From contig NC_009488.1 in the NCBI RefSeq assembly GCF_000063545.1, forward strand, positions 62,001 through 126,000: DNA of 64,000 nucleotides, given 5' to 3'. The notes beneath the pieces are model-generated. The model did not search any database. It saw nothing but the letters and a program-made list of their open reading frames with translations, and was not told the origin of the DNA. Positions 1-9,246 of the stretch are shown here, one piece after another (the first letter of the stretch is position 1; each line of letters starts with the position of its first letter). This DNA comes from Orientia tsutsugamushi str. Boryong. Lineage in GTDB: Bacteria > Pseudomonadota > Alphaproteobacteria > Rickettsiales > Rickettsiaceae. Made by a program: the position numbers and the translations under genes.

Positions 1-143
1 GAGGAATTGCTCTATGTTATTGCTTTAAGAAAATTAAGAAGGTATCTGAGAATTTTTTGCTAAAAAGTTTTTTAGTAGCTAAAGGTTTATTGCCAGCTCC
101 ATTAGGATATCCAAGGCTTTTGGGCAAAAAAGTTGGCAAGTAA
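1..143 (+). CDS. traL: traL, 3' end (cut by window edge)
   Basis: The third frame is open from the window edge to a TAA at 141-143 and encodes a tail of about 46 residues containing FKKIKK followed by a hydrophobic stretch and LLGKKVGK. This resembles the C-terminal half of F-type TraL, a small inner-membrane pilus assembly protein with a basic patch after its membrane segments. The TAA overlaps the ATG of the next gene (TAATG), the tight spacing expected of a tra operon, and TraE follows as in the F-plasmid order. The identification rests mainly on position and general composition, because the conserved N-terminus lies outside the window. Confidence 0.55.
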   Translation, partial: GIALCYCFKKIKKVSENFLLKSFLVAKGLLPAPLGYPRLLGKKVGK

Positions 144-694
144 TGAATCATCTCTTTAAGTAAAATGCTATACAAGAGCTGGTTAAATATAATAAATGCT
201 TACTTTCAGTAACTATATTGCTAGCTGCAGCTAATATAATTGCGATAATGGCTGCAATTACCAAAGAAGAAAAGTGGTTATTAATTCCAGCAATGGAGCC
301 TGATCGTAAAATGATGGTTTCATCAAAAAATTACCATGAAACCTATTTAAAGGAATGGGCAATTTATGTAACGAAACTCTTATTTACTACTTCTCCAAAT
401 GAGGTAGAAAGACAAATAGCAGACATGAAAGTTGCATCTAGTAATACTGAATCTTTAAATAAATTTTTTCATGATCACTTGCAATTTGTTAAAGGCTCAA
501 ATGTGTCTTCAGTCTTTTTTCCGAAGAAGGTTGAAGTGATAAAGGATGGAGTATTAATTAGTGGAACGCTTCGTTATTGGTTTAGCGATAGTAAACATAT
601 AGCTGTCGATAAGACTTACCTTTTGACTTACAAGCGAAGTCCTAATTACCTTTTGTTGTTAACTGGCGTTAAAGAGAATGGAATAAAAAAATGA
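143..694 (+). pseudogene. traE: traE, nonsense mutation at codon 7
   Basis: TraE is an inner-membrane protein of the F-type pilus assembly machinery. The C-terminal 158 residues (218-694) carry the family's KEEKWLLIP segment after a hydrophobic anchor and end in GVKENGIKK. The natural ATG at 143 overlaps the traL stop. The same frame reads MNHLFK, then TAA at 161-163, then continues without any further break as NAIQELVKYNKCLLSV into the anchor. The likely change is CAA or AAA to TAA. A short product restarting downstream, for example from TTG 218, would lose part of the anchor. Its stop overlaps the traK ATG (ATGA at 691). Confidence 0.8.
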
Positions 695-1092
695 GTATTA
701 GAATTTTGAGGTTTATGATAGGGTTTATTGCTTTAGTCAAGTTTAGTGATGTATATGCGGTAGAATATGAGTTAGAAGTTGATAATTTGCTGAAGCTTGA
801 GATTTCTGATAGTGGGCCAACAAGAATTAATCTTAAAGATGAAAAAATCAATGATATTTTTATGTATCCTCAAAATGCAGCCGAAGTTGTAGTTCATGAG
901 TCTGGATGTTTGTTTATTGCTCCACGAGAAGAAGAAAAGAAGCTTTATTTAACAGTAATAGGAGAACACAAAACAATTCAAGATTTAATGTTAACTTTTA
1001 CTCCAAAAACTCCAAGCCATGTAACGCTTATTAATGCTGCTACAGAAGAAGCTGAAAAGGATAATTCAAAAGGAAAAATAAAATTAGCTTAA
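691..1092 (+). pseudogene. traK: traK, N-terminal half only
   Basis: The product starts with a signal peptide (about residues 1-24, ending near VYA) followed by a beta-rich region, matching the N-terminal part of F-type TraK. TraK is the secretin-like protein that forms the outer ring of the transfer channel with TraV and TraB. The frame stops at 133 residues, whereas F TraK is about 240, and the next recognisable sequence is the C-terminal half of TraB. The missing 3' end of traK and 5' end of traB are best explained by one internal deletion near 1080-1145. The truncated protein is probably not functional. Confidence 0.7.
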
Positions 1093-1143
1093 AATGCTAG
1101 TTTTTACTTTAAAGCTTGTTAAGCTCAGCATCAAGCATATTAA

Positions 1144-1668
1144 AACTGCTTCAAAGTAAAATTTCATTATGGAGATATTATTGAAAACAAGGCGGAAGGC
1201 TGGTTGATAGGTGAAGATGGACGTTCTGGAATTAAAGGAATCGTGGTAGATAAATCGTCTAACATAGCAAGCATGGCTGCATTAAATGGAGTATTTAGCA
1301 ATATTGCTAAGTTTCTACAAGCTAAGGCTATTAAACCTGATATGCTACCAACTTTAAACCTAGTAGCTGGAGGTCATCAACAACAAGAGTTTCAGATTGG
1401 AGATGCGCTTCAGTCTGGAGCTTACTCTGGAGCTAGTAATGCTTTTGATAAGCTAGCTGATTTTGCTATAAAACAAGCTGATTCTATGAGCCCAGTCGTT
1501 CTTATTGCGTCAGGTAGAGTCATCGATGTTGTATTTAAAAAAGGTTTTGACTTACGTGAGCACAAGAAGAAGCCACATAATTTAACTTATTCACAATCAA
1601 CTAACAATGAAAAAGTTAATTTGCATAATAAATTCGACCAATCACAAAAGTTAGAGGAGCATTTATAA
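1144..1668 (+). pseudogene. traB: traB, C-terminal remnant
   Basis: The frame is open from just after a TAA at 1141-1143 to a TAA at 1666-1668 and has no convincing start codon. It encodes the conserved end of TraB, the periplasm-spanning scaffold of F-type systems (VirB10/TrbI family). Visible landmarks are GWLIGEDGRSGIKGIVVD, the segment with SMAALNGVFSNI, and the terminal SPVVLIASGRVIDVVF motif near the end. The whole N-terminus, including membrane anchor and coiled coil, is gone. A TTG at 1204 could start a 154-residue fragment. The stop overlaps the traV ATG (TAATG), so the original operon spacing survives on this side of the deletion. Confidence 0.75.
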
Positions 1669-1958
1669 TGAAGTTTTTATTATTGCTATTGGGCTGTATG
1701 AGCCTAACAAGCTTCTTTTTCGAAAGTAATTTTGATTGTAAAATTCCTAAAGGGCAAAAATGTAAGTCTTTATATGAAATAAAGAAAATGGCTGCTCAAG
1801 GAGTTTTTGACCCTGATAATGTTGAGAAAGTTGAAACATCAAAAATTAAATCAAAAAGGCGTTGTGTTCTATACTGTAAGCGATCTAAAGCAGTTCAAGG
1901 TGTAGCTGTTGTTAACACTTCACCTAAAAAACCAAAAATGAGTGATATTGCAACTTAA
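1668..1958 (+). CDS. traV: TraV-like lipoprotein, short
   Basis: This is a 96-residue protein with a lipoprotein-type N-terminus and a cysteine within the hydrophobic leader (LLGC). It also has the family's cysteine pattern FDCKIPKGQKCKSLYEI and a second pair CVLYCKRS. TraV is the outer-membrane lipoprotein that anchors the TraK secretin in F-type systems. F TraV is about 170 residues, so the C-terminal half appears missing. It is followed directly by traU sequence, although traC, trbI and traW normally lie between, so a second deletion ends here. It may be translated, but function is doubtful. Confidence 0.65.
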   Translation: MKFLLLLLGCMSLTSFFFESNFDCKIPKGQKCKSLYEIKKMAAQGVFDPDNVEKVETSKIKSKRRCVLYCKRSKAVQGVAVVNTSPKKPKMSDIAT

Positions 1959-1986
1959 AAATGATTTATGTGATAATATAGGTTAA

Positions 1987-2834
1987 ATTACTATATCTCT
2001 GTACTTTACAAACACTTCAATGCCTGATACTAATGCTTCTGGTAGACTTATATGTCTTTGTCCTAAGCCAGGGATTCCAATACCTGTACCTGGTATATTC
2101 CGGTAGGATTTTGGGAGCCAGTACGCCTTGTAGATGTTACAAAGTCGCCAATGTGTATGGTAAGTCTTGGAGGTTTGTCATTTGGAAGTGCTACTCAAAA
2201 AGGCATGAAAGATGAGGCTGAAGGAAGTGCTTTTTATCACATTCATTGGTATGTCTATCCTGTGATTTATTGGCTGGAAATTTTGCTTGATTTTATTTGT
2301 CTGGAAATGGCTGCAGTCGATATAGCATATTTAACAGAGTTTGATCCATTATGGAGTGATGACGCTAAATCTGCGATTTTAAATCCAGAAACGCTGTTGT
2401 TTCAAAATGTAGCTGCTTATCAAGCATGTATAGCTGATTGCATGAGTTGCAGCGCTGGTTTATTAACAAGTGATTATGCTTTTTGGTGTGCTGAATGTCA
2501 AGGAATGCTTTACCCTTTTACTGGAACAGCTGCGGCGCATAATGGTGGAGTTGGAACATCTGTATTAATGGTAAGTAAGTTTATGGCTAGAATGCATAAG
2601 CAACTGATGTTATGGGGATATTATGGTTATAAAGGCTTATGTGGCAAGTATCCCATGCCTATTATGAAGAAAAGTCAGTATCGACTACAAATGACTTATC
2701 CGATTCCAGAAACCAGATCCTGCAAGAGCATAGGTCAAACAGAAGCTACATGGCAAGCTGGCAAAGAATTTCCAGTTAATGGTGAAGATTTTGGTTACTT
2801 GATTTGGCGAAAAAGAGATTACTGTTTGCTTTGA
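1987..2834 (+). pseudogene. traU: traU, 5'-truncated and frameshifted
   Basis: TraU is a cysteine-rich periplasmic protein needed for F-type DNA transfer. One frame from 1987 reads LCLCPKPGIPIP-like sequence and then hits a TAG at about 2105. Another frame continues at once with GFWEPVRLVDVTKSPMC and runs to 2834, ending in EDFGYLIWRKRDYC, the typical TraU terminus. The two pieces join if two bases are removed near 2097-2101, so this is a simple frameshift. The N-terminal third of the family length is absent because of the deletion that also removed traC and traW. Many cysteines are conserved in the remaining 227-residue frame. Confidence 0.75.
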
Positions 2835-2852
2835 TAAGGGTTAGAGAGGAAT

Positions 2853-3236
2853 ATGGTTATAAGAGTAATGATGTTGATAGTTTTATTATTTGTTAATAAT
2901 GCTAATGCTTTTTTTTTGAACCAGCAAAAAACTTTTATTTTTGTCTCATTTTCAATGAGTGATGAGGCTTTAAAGAGCTATTTTAATGACTCTCAAAAGT
3001 TTGGAGCTCAATTGGTTATGCGTGGGTTAATTAATAACTCATTTACACAAACAAAGAATAAAACTATGGAGCTTGGTATTAGCTTCGATATAGATCCTAG
3101 CTTGTTTGAACAATATAAAATTGATGTTGTTCCTGTGATAGTAATAGATGATGAAAAAAGAGGATTAACCAAGAAATTAACTGGCCATATTCCTTTAGCA
3201 ATAGCATTAGAAATTATGAATGAGAATACTCAATGA
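2853..3236 (+). CDS. trbC: TrbC, F-type
   Basis: The 127-residue product has a signal peptide (residues 1-19, ending ANA). A thioredoxin-like beta/alpha fold follows, with FIFVSFSMSDEALKSYF, QLVMRGLINNSF and VVPVIVIDD. These match TrbC, a periplasmic protein needed for F pilus assembly, often fused to or partnered with TraW. Here it stands alone and TraW is missing. An AGAGAGG-like purine tract precedes the ATG. The TGA stop overlaps the traN ATG (ATGA at 3233). This is one of the few undamaged frames in the first tra block. Confidence 0.75.
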   Translation: MVIRVMMLIVLLFVNNANAFFLNQQKTFIFVSFSMSDEALKSYFNDSQKFGAQLVMRGLINNSFTQTKNKTMELGISFDIDPSLFEQYKIDVVPVIVIDDEKRGLTKKLTGHIPLAIALEIMNENTQ

Positions 3237-4942
3237 GATTATTATCTATATTAACTTTGATAGTGCTCAATATTAGCTGTTGTTTAGCTTCAATGCAAAG
3301 CAGTTATAATGAAGCTAGCAACTATAATGTAAATCTTGGAAATTCTTCAAATACACAAGAATTATTTCATCAAGGTAGTAATGTCAATTATCCTAACAAT
3401 GATGAGGATTTAACCTACCATGGCCGTAATCAGCTTGGTACAGAAAGTGGGGCAATGTTATTTCAAGCTGAAAACAGTAAAAACAATGCCTTAACTCAAC
3501 ATAATATCAACGATCAAAATTATATGATAGCTAATTCAATGAGAATTGAATCTGATCCTTTAAGTGCCCTTGATAGCAGTAACTTCGTAACTCAGACAAG
3601 TAAAACTAATACTGAAATTATTCAAAGTTGTAATGAAGGTAGTAATTTTAACATTGAACTTATTCGAGAATTAAATGTTGAGTGCAGATTAGAGAATGTA
3701 TGGCTTTCTTGGCAAAACCGGCAAATGGAATTTGCAACAGAAGAAATAGTAGAGAATCATAGTAATTGGCTTAATGGTCGTGCAGATTTCCATGACGTAG
3801 ATAAAAATAATGAAAAAATATACAAGTTAGCAGGTGATAGCCAAATGGCTGCAAGACGAATGAGGAGTGCTGTTGCTGATAGGCTTGGCGTATCTATAGA
3901 GCATATTGGAACAAAGTTTATATTATATCAAAAGAGGTAAAATATGTATACTTCGCTATGACTACAGAGATAAGACTCAAGAACTAAGGGAAGTAGCAGA
4001 ATATTGGCAAGTTGTAAAGCCTGAACTTGAACAATTAATAGAAAGTAATGAATGCTATGAGGTGAATAGACTCAACTATGAGAGTGGTGATAGAGTATTT
4101 TTTGACAAGTTTAGAGTCAATCGTTCATATTGGAAACAAAAGATTGTTTTTTCTTGTACTAGCGATCCAAAAGATGGTTGCAAACACCTTAAAATTCAAA
4201 ATTGTGAATTAAAAACAGCACTTGCCAAAAATCAGTAGCAAATATTTGTTTACTATGGCAGCACGATTATAGCTGTTCAACTGAGAAGCAAACAATGCTA
4301 CACTCATCATTGCGTAATAACTCAATTTTTTGTTTAGGAGGTAATTGCAACACTCCAACTATTATACCAAATAGAGATATAGCTAAAGTAGCTCATCTAG
4401 CAATGCTAAATCAGATGAGCAAGGACATTAAAACAAATCCCGTTTCTGTATTTTCAGGTAAACATCGAAAATGCAAAAAAGATGTATTTAGTTTTTTGAA
4501 TTGCTGCTCTTCAATGACTGGCTGGGGGCGTGATATAGGCTTATCGCAATGCAAATCTAAGGAACAAGAATTAGCTCTATATAGAAAAAAAGGTTACTGC
4601 TATTACATTGGAACCTATTGTTCTTCAAGAATTCCGATATTGGGTATTTGCCTAGCTAGAAAGTCTACTTATTGCTGCTTTCAGTCAAAACTTGCAAGAA
4701 TTTTTCAGGAAGAAGCAAGAAAGCAGCTAAAAATAGACTTCGGTACACCTGAATGTCCAAAGTGTAGAGGCCTTACTGTTGAAGAGTTACAAAAAGTTGA
4801 TTTCACTAAAATCAATATGGATGAACTATTTGGAGATATACTCACTAAGGCTCAAAACAGCATGAACAAAGACATTATTGCAGGAATCAAAGATAAAGTT
4901 CATCGTATGCAACAAAACCAGCATTATTCAGGTACTTATTGA
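3233..4942 (+). pseudogene. traN: traN, three frame segments
   Basis: TraN is the large cysteine-rich outer-membrane protein that stabilises mating pairs. Segment 1 (3233-3940) has a signal peptide and the low-complexity Asn/Ser-rich N-terminus. Segment 2 (about 3930-4238) continues with GKICILRYDYRDK. Segment 3 (from about 4222 in its frame to 4942) holds the Cys-rich end, including CLGGNC, FLNCCSSMTGWG, YCYYIGTYCS and FGTPECPKCRGLT. One frameshift lies at the AAAAGAGG stretch near 3935 and another near 4222. The last residues differ from the second copy at 45369-45875, because the sequence after MQQ is foreign here. The 3' terminus was therefore lost when the ankyrin/MITE segment arrived. 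Confidence 0.85.
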
Positions 4943-5087
4943 ACTTGAAGAGTTGTAGTAATTGTGATTACTATATAATTAGTAATCATTATATTATATA
5001 TTGCTTTGTACTCATATTTTAATATATAATAAATATATACATTTTATGTGTATGTTTTATTATATATTAAAATAGGGTGAAAAACTA

Positions 5088-6359
5088 ATGAATAACGGTA
5101 ATTTATTACATGAATTATATCATGCTGTTAGATATGATAATATAGGTAATGTGGAGAGTATTCTAGCACAAGATATGTCTTTGATCGATTCAATACATGA
5201 TGCAGTATATGATGAGGGTGGCTTGGTTCTTGTTGTAAATGCTTCTGCGTTACATACGGCAGTCTTGTATAAACGCATAGATATAGCAACAATTCTATTG
5301 AATAGTGGAGCTAATCCAAATGTCAAAGATAAGGTGGGGTTTACTCCTTTGCATTATGCTCTCAGTAAATATAATGCAAATATGGTCATGCTTTTGTTAA
5401 ATAATGGTGCTGATCCCAATGTACCATCATATGAAAACTGTATAACACCTTTACATTGTGTTGTTACATATGACTACTATAATACAGATAGAATAGAGCT
5501 TGTAGTAAGTAGAGGAGGAGGTAATATTCATGCACAGAAAAATAATGGTAGGACTGTCTTACATGATGCTGCTGAATATGGTCAAAGAGATATAGTAGAG
5601 TATTTATTAGCTAAAAATGCTGATGCTCTTTTAGGAGATAATAGTGGTAAAATTCCTGCACATTTTGCTGCCCAATATGGTTATAAGGATACAGTGAAGC
5701 TTTTTTTAGATAAAGATTATAATATAATAAATTTACAAGATAATGATGGTCAAACTGTTTTACATTTAGCTGTTTTAAGGTACTATGCATTCTTAAATAG
5801 AAAACCTAATGAAGAATATATAAGGTATGAAGAAAGGGGCTTCAGTAAGGATGAAAGGTTAGATGCTTTAGGTTATTCAGAGGAGTGGATAAACACGATG
5901 TATGACCATGGTGATATTGATTTTAGTTCAAAAAATAAAGATGGTTATACCGTTTTAGATTTAGCTTTAGCTATTGAATTAGATTTAGCTACTGAACATG
6001 ACCAACATAAAATCTCAAAGCTATTGCAAGAAAAAAGGCTCTCATGGAGGGAAGAAGTAGTATATAATACAAATAAATTGCTACTAAAAACAGCTGAGGA
6101 GAAGAAAAAGATATCAGAAATATCAGAGGTATTAGAAAAAATAATATCAGAGGTATTAGAAAAAACTGATAAAGAGAAGAAGGTAGAGATATTAGAGATA
6201 TTAGAAAAAAACGATAACAGTATTGATGTTTTGTTTGAATATTGGCATAACTTACCTACCGAAATGACTAATAAGATATTACACTACTGTGATGATGATA
6301 CTTTAGTAGAATTCCAACATCTTAACAAAGAAGTTATGGGAGGCTGTACTAATTCATGA
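5088..6359 (+). CDS. Ankyrin repeat protein with C-terminal F-box-like domain
   Basis: This is a 423-residue protein. Residues 1-230 carry about six ankyrin repeats (for example TPLHYALSKYNANMVMLLLNNGADPNV, TVLHDAAEYGQRDIVEYLLAKNA). Residues 330-375 are a charged, Lys/Glu-rich and probably coiled region with near repeats of SEVLEKI. Residues 389-420 (LPTEMTNKILHYCDDDTL...) match the F-box-like end found in Orientia ankyrin effectors, which in that family recruits host Skp1 of the SCF ubiquitin ligase. Such proteins are known type I secretion substrates; secretion of this one is inferred. A purine-rich AGGGTGA lies just before the ATG. The gene sits between traN and traF, outside the operon's normal content. 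Confidence 0.85.
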   Translation: MNNGNLLHELYHAVRYDNIGNVESILAQDMSLIDSIHDAVYDEGGLVLVVNASALHTAVLYKRIDIATILLNSGANPNVKDKVGFTPLHYALSKYNANMVMLLLNNGADPNVPSYENCITPLHCVVTYDYYNTDRIELVVSRGGGNIHAQKNNGRTVLHDAAEYGQRDIVEYLLAKNADALLGDNSGKIPAHFAAQYGYKDTVKLFLDKDYNIINLQDNDGQTVLHLAVLRYYAFLNRKPNEEYIRYEERGFSKDERLDALGYSEEWINTMYDHGDIDFSSKNKDGYTVLDLALAIELDLATEHDQHKISKLLQEKRLSWREEVVYNTNKLLLKTAEEKKKISEISEVLEKIISEVLEKTDKEKKVEILEILEKNDNSIDVLFEYWHNLPTEMTNKILHYCDDDTLVEFQHLNKEVMGGCTNS

Positions 6360-6563
6360 AATGATTTAAGATTTAACGACATCTATTTTTAGTTGTTTTG
6401 TTTTGATTTATTATGTTCTTAGATTTGTAGTAACTAGTATTATCGCAAGTAAGATAATAACTAATTATGGTTTATAGTTGAAGCATTTCAATCTTTGATT
6501 GTATCATGCTTCTCTTCTTTTACTAAACTTCATTTTAGATAGATATAAAAATAATGCAATAAT
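6360..6563. other. Spacer between ankyrin gene and MITE
   Basis: This is an AT-rich, non-coding stretch. No RNA gene or clear terminator was seen. It belongs to the foreign segment that separates traN from traF in this copy and is absent from the second copy. Confidence 0.4.
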
Positions 6564-6706
6564 AGACCTCTTTCGAAACTGGTTAACGTAGTTCAAAATT
6601 ATTGCTGATAAATATCGAAATAGACATAAAAGATTTGGTCTTAGGTTTAATTTGATCTCTGGCATTTATAATTTTGAACTACGTTAACCAGTTTCGAAAG
6701 AGGTCT
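6564..6706 (+). mobile_element. 143-bp MITE derived from the window's IS5-family element (copy 1)
   Basis: The element has perfect 39-bp terminal inverted repeats beginning AGACCTCTTTCGAAACTGG and is flanked by a 3-bp duplication AAT. Its interior and right arm equal the last ~100 bp of the IS5-family element at 9247-10153. Its left arm is an inverted copy of that same right end, not of the IS left end. It encodes nothing and would depend on the IS transposase. It lies directly before the traF start codon, so it may replace that gene's original upstream region. Confidence 0.85.
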
Positions 6707-6707
6707 A

Positions 6708-7432
6708 ATGAATCCATTAGCAATAATGCTAATTATGGGGCTACTTAATTACTTGTCGATAGAATTAGCTGATACTAACTCTTTGGCTACAGGGTTTTTA
6801 TGGTACAATGATAAACATGGTCATGAGCTTGATGACTCTGCTGCTAATTCTAAGTTGATGAGTGTGGCTCATGACCAGAGAATCGAGGAATTAAAGGAGC
6901 AATTTAATCGAGCTCAGCGCGTATAGCGCTTGATAATCCAACGCTCGAAAATGTGATTACAGCTCAAAGATTGCAGAAGCAAATCATGGAGAAGGCTCAT
7001 AAGTTTGCTACTATGTGGCAACTAGCTACTCTACTTGATTATCGGTTGATTAATGCTAATGAGCCAGCTAACAGCTTACATAGAAAGCTGTATCAAGAAA
7101 AATCAGAGCAGAAAAATGATTTCAAGCTCAAAAATATTGCTAAAAACTTGGGATTGATTCTGCAAGTTAAACAAGATTGCTTGCTCTGTAAAGCCTTTCT
7201 TCCTATTGTTCAGAGATTTGCTAATAAATATGAATTTCAGTTGCTAGCTGTCAGTAAGAATAATGAGTTACTGAATAAATTAAACCCTGAACACATTGTA
7301 CCGGTATTATATTTAATTGCTGCTAATGGTAAGAAAATATATGCAGTAGCTAGAGGCATAATCTCTGAAGATAAAATTATCGACAATATTCTAGCAATCG
7401 ATAGATATTATCATAAATTGGAGACTACATGA
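6708..7432 (+). pseudogene. traF: traF copy 1, frameshifted
   Basis: TraF is a periplasmic thioredoxin-like protein of F-type pilus assembly. The first frame (6708-6926) has a hydrophobic leader followed by FLWYNDKHGHELDDSA and ends AQRV. The second (read from about 6920, ATG/GTG-like start at 6953) continues IALDNPTLENVITAQRLQKQ and has the CLLCKAF redox-like motif and a thioredoxin-like end. A 2-bp insertion (CG doubled at about 6918-6924) separates them. The N-terminal ~20 residues differ from copy 2 at 45881, which fits replacement of the start by the MITE-linked segment. The stop overlaps the traH ATG. Confidence 0.85.
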
Positions 7433-8729
7433 GCACCAAAATCAGAGTTTATGCCATTACAATGCTATTATTGCTACAAGCTCCAGTATCACTAGCTTGG
7501 AATATCGAAAACGTATTTCAAGGAATGAGTATTAATGTCACAAGATCTGGATCATATCAAGATCAAGCGGCTGGATATTATGCGGCTGGCGGATTATCTG
7601 CCAGAACAAGCCAAACATCATTTCAGCCATTTGCTATAACTCCACCATCTTTAAACATGAGCTGTAGCGGTATTGATGCCTATCTTGGTAGCTTCTCTGT
7701 TATTTCTGGAGAAGAATTAGTTCAATTGATGAAAAACATTGGTTCTCAAGCTAAAGTCTATGCTTTTTCATTAGGATTAAAAACCTTTGCTCCTCAAATT
7801 GAGAATGCTCTCAAAGACTTACGTAATCTAGCAATGGAGATGAATCAATTTGCTAAGGGAGATTGCAAATTAACAAAAGCATTATTTGCTACAGCTTTAC
7901 CAAGAAACTCAGCTATGAGAGAAGCTGTTTGCCGTGATATACAGTCACAAAGCGGGTTTGATTATTTTGCTGCTGGTAAAAAATGTCGTAATTATTTAGA
8001 TCAAAAACAAGCTCTGCGACAAGCACAAAATAAGGATTCAGAGTTATGCTGGATGATTATAACATCTTCACTAAAGCAGCAGCAAAGGTTGGAATACCAT
8101 CAAATATGCGTGATTCAATCATGTCTATGACTGGCACTATCGTGGTTACAAACAATAATGTGTACTTTTTTGACTCCTTAGCTCAGGATGAAAAAAGTTG
8201 GATTAGTCATTTAAAAGGTGGAGAATCAGCTTCAATTTACAGCTGTGATAGTGTTAGTTGCCTGCATCCAAGCCTACAACGAAATATCACAATATCACCA
8301 GAGCAGTCTTATGCAGGTAAAGCTAAGCAAAAATTGACTGATCTAAAAAATAAGTTTGATAAGAATTCTGAATATAGCAACTCTGAAATAGCCTTTTTAT
8401 CTTCGATTGGAGATATATTTCCAATTTATGATTATATCACATTAGAAGCTATTTCTGGAGTCACAATTTTAGAGATCTCATCAGAATTAATAGCTAGCTA
8501 TACATTAGTTCAGCATTTGAAGGAAGTAATCACCGAAATACGTAGAGCCGTTACTTCACTAGGTGCTAAGCAAGTTTCGAATGAACATTTAGAAAGATAT
8601 TTGAAGGAATTGAATCGAGTACAACTTTTTGCAAATGAAAAATGGACTAGCCTACAAACCGATGCAAGTCGAATAGATAAAAGGGCTAGATTAATAGAGC
8701 AGCATTTAATAGCGAAGGAGAAAAGTTAA
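7429..8729 (+). pseudogene. traH: traH copy 1, frameshifted
   Basis: TraH is a periplasmic/outer-membrane pilus assembly protein. Frame 1 (7429-8130) has a signal peptide (residues 1-23), GLSARTSQTSFQPFAITPPSLNMSCSGIDAYLGSFS and the conserved Cys residues. The reading frame is lost near 8045. Frame 2 (8046-8729) continues MLDDYNIFTKAAAKVGIP and contains the coiled C-terminal region. The same frameshift is present in copy 2 (46582-47882) and the two copies translate identically, so the break came before the duplication or was copied across. The stop overlaps the traG start (TAATG at 8727). Confidence 0.85.
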
Positions 8730-9090
8730 TGGATTACGTAATATACACATTTGGTGGTGGAGATCTGTTATGGCATGTGTTTAATGGCATAGGCAGAGGT
8801 CTTTGCTTCAAATAGCGAATACTTCACTCCAGTGGGTCACTTAGCCTTGACTATTGGTGGCATATGGGCTGCTACTAGGGCTATTTTTAGAGGAAATATC
8901 GGCATCTTTGCTATGGGAATGGTTTTTTCCATCGATATTTATTTTTACGCTGTTATTTGCCCCCAAATCTACTGTTTGGCTGAAGGATGAAGTATCAATG
9001 AGTGCGCCAGTAAAGGTTGATAATATTCCCATAAGTATTGCAATGTTTGCTTCTCTTTCATCGCAAACGAGTTACTTTGTATCTAAAATT
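8729..9090 (+). pseudogene. traG: traG copy 1, N-terminal remnant fused to traD
   Basis: TraG is the large inner-membrane protein for pilus assembly and mating-pair stabilisation. From ATG 8729 the frame reads MDYVIYTFGGGDLLWH and stops after 30 codons. The family sequence continues in a second frame (VFASNSEYFTPVGHLALTIGG), then in a third (WFFPSIFIFTLLFAP to SQTSYFVSKI). Two single-base changes therefore break it, both shared with copy 2. At about 9089 the sequence jumps without losing frame into the middle of traD (DDFFAKNAELVLSE). A deletion of about 3.1 kb relative to copy 2 thus removed most of traG and the 5' half of traD. Confidence 0.85.
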
Positions 9091-9246
9091 GATGACTTTT
9101 TTGCTAAAAATGCTGAATTAGTCTTGTCTGAAGCGTTGAAGCTATATCAGGATGACAAAGATATCATAAAACTAATTCATACAATCATTTACTCTGATAA
9201 TAGACAATTTGTAAAAGCTTTTAGAAACACCGCTGTATCAGGCATT

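Noticed and set aside
2033-2215. 60-codon frame MLLVDLYVFVLSQ
   Set aside because: It is an out-of-frame reading of traU; the TraU residues CPKPGIPIP and GFWEPVRLVDVT lie in the other frames.
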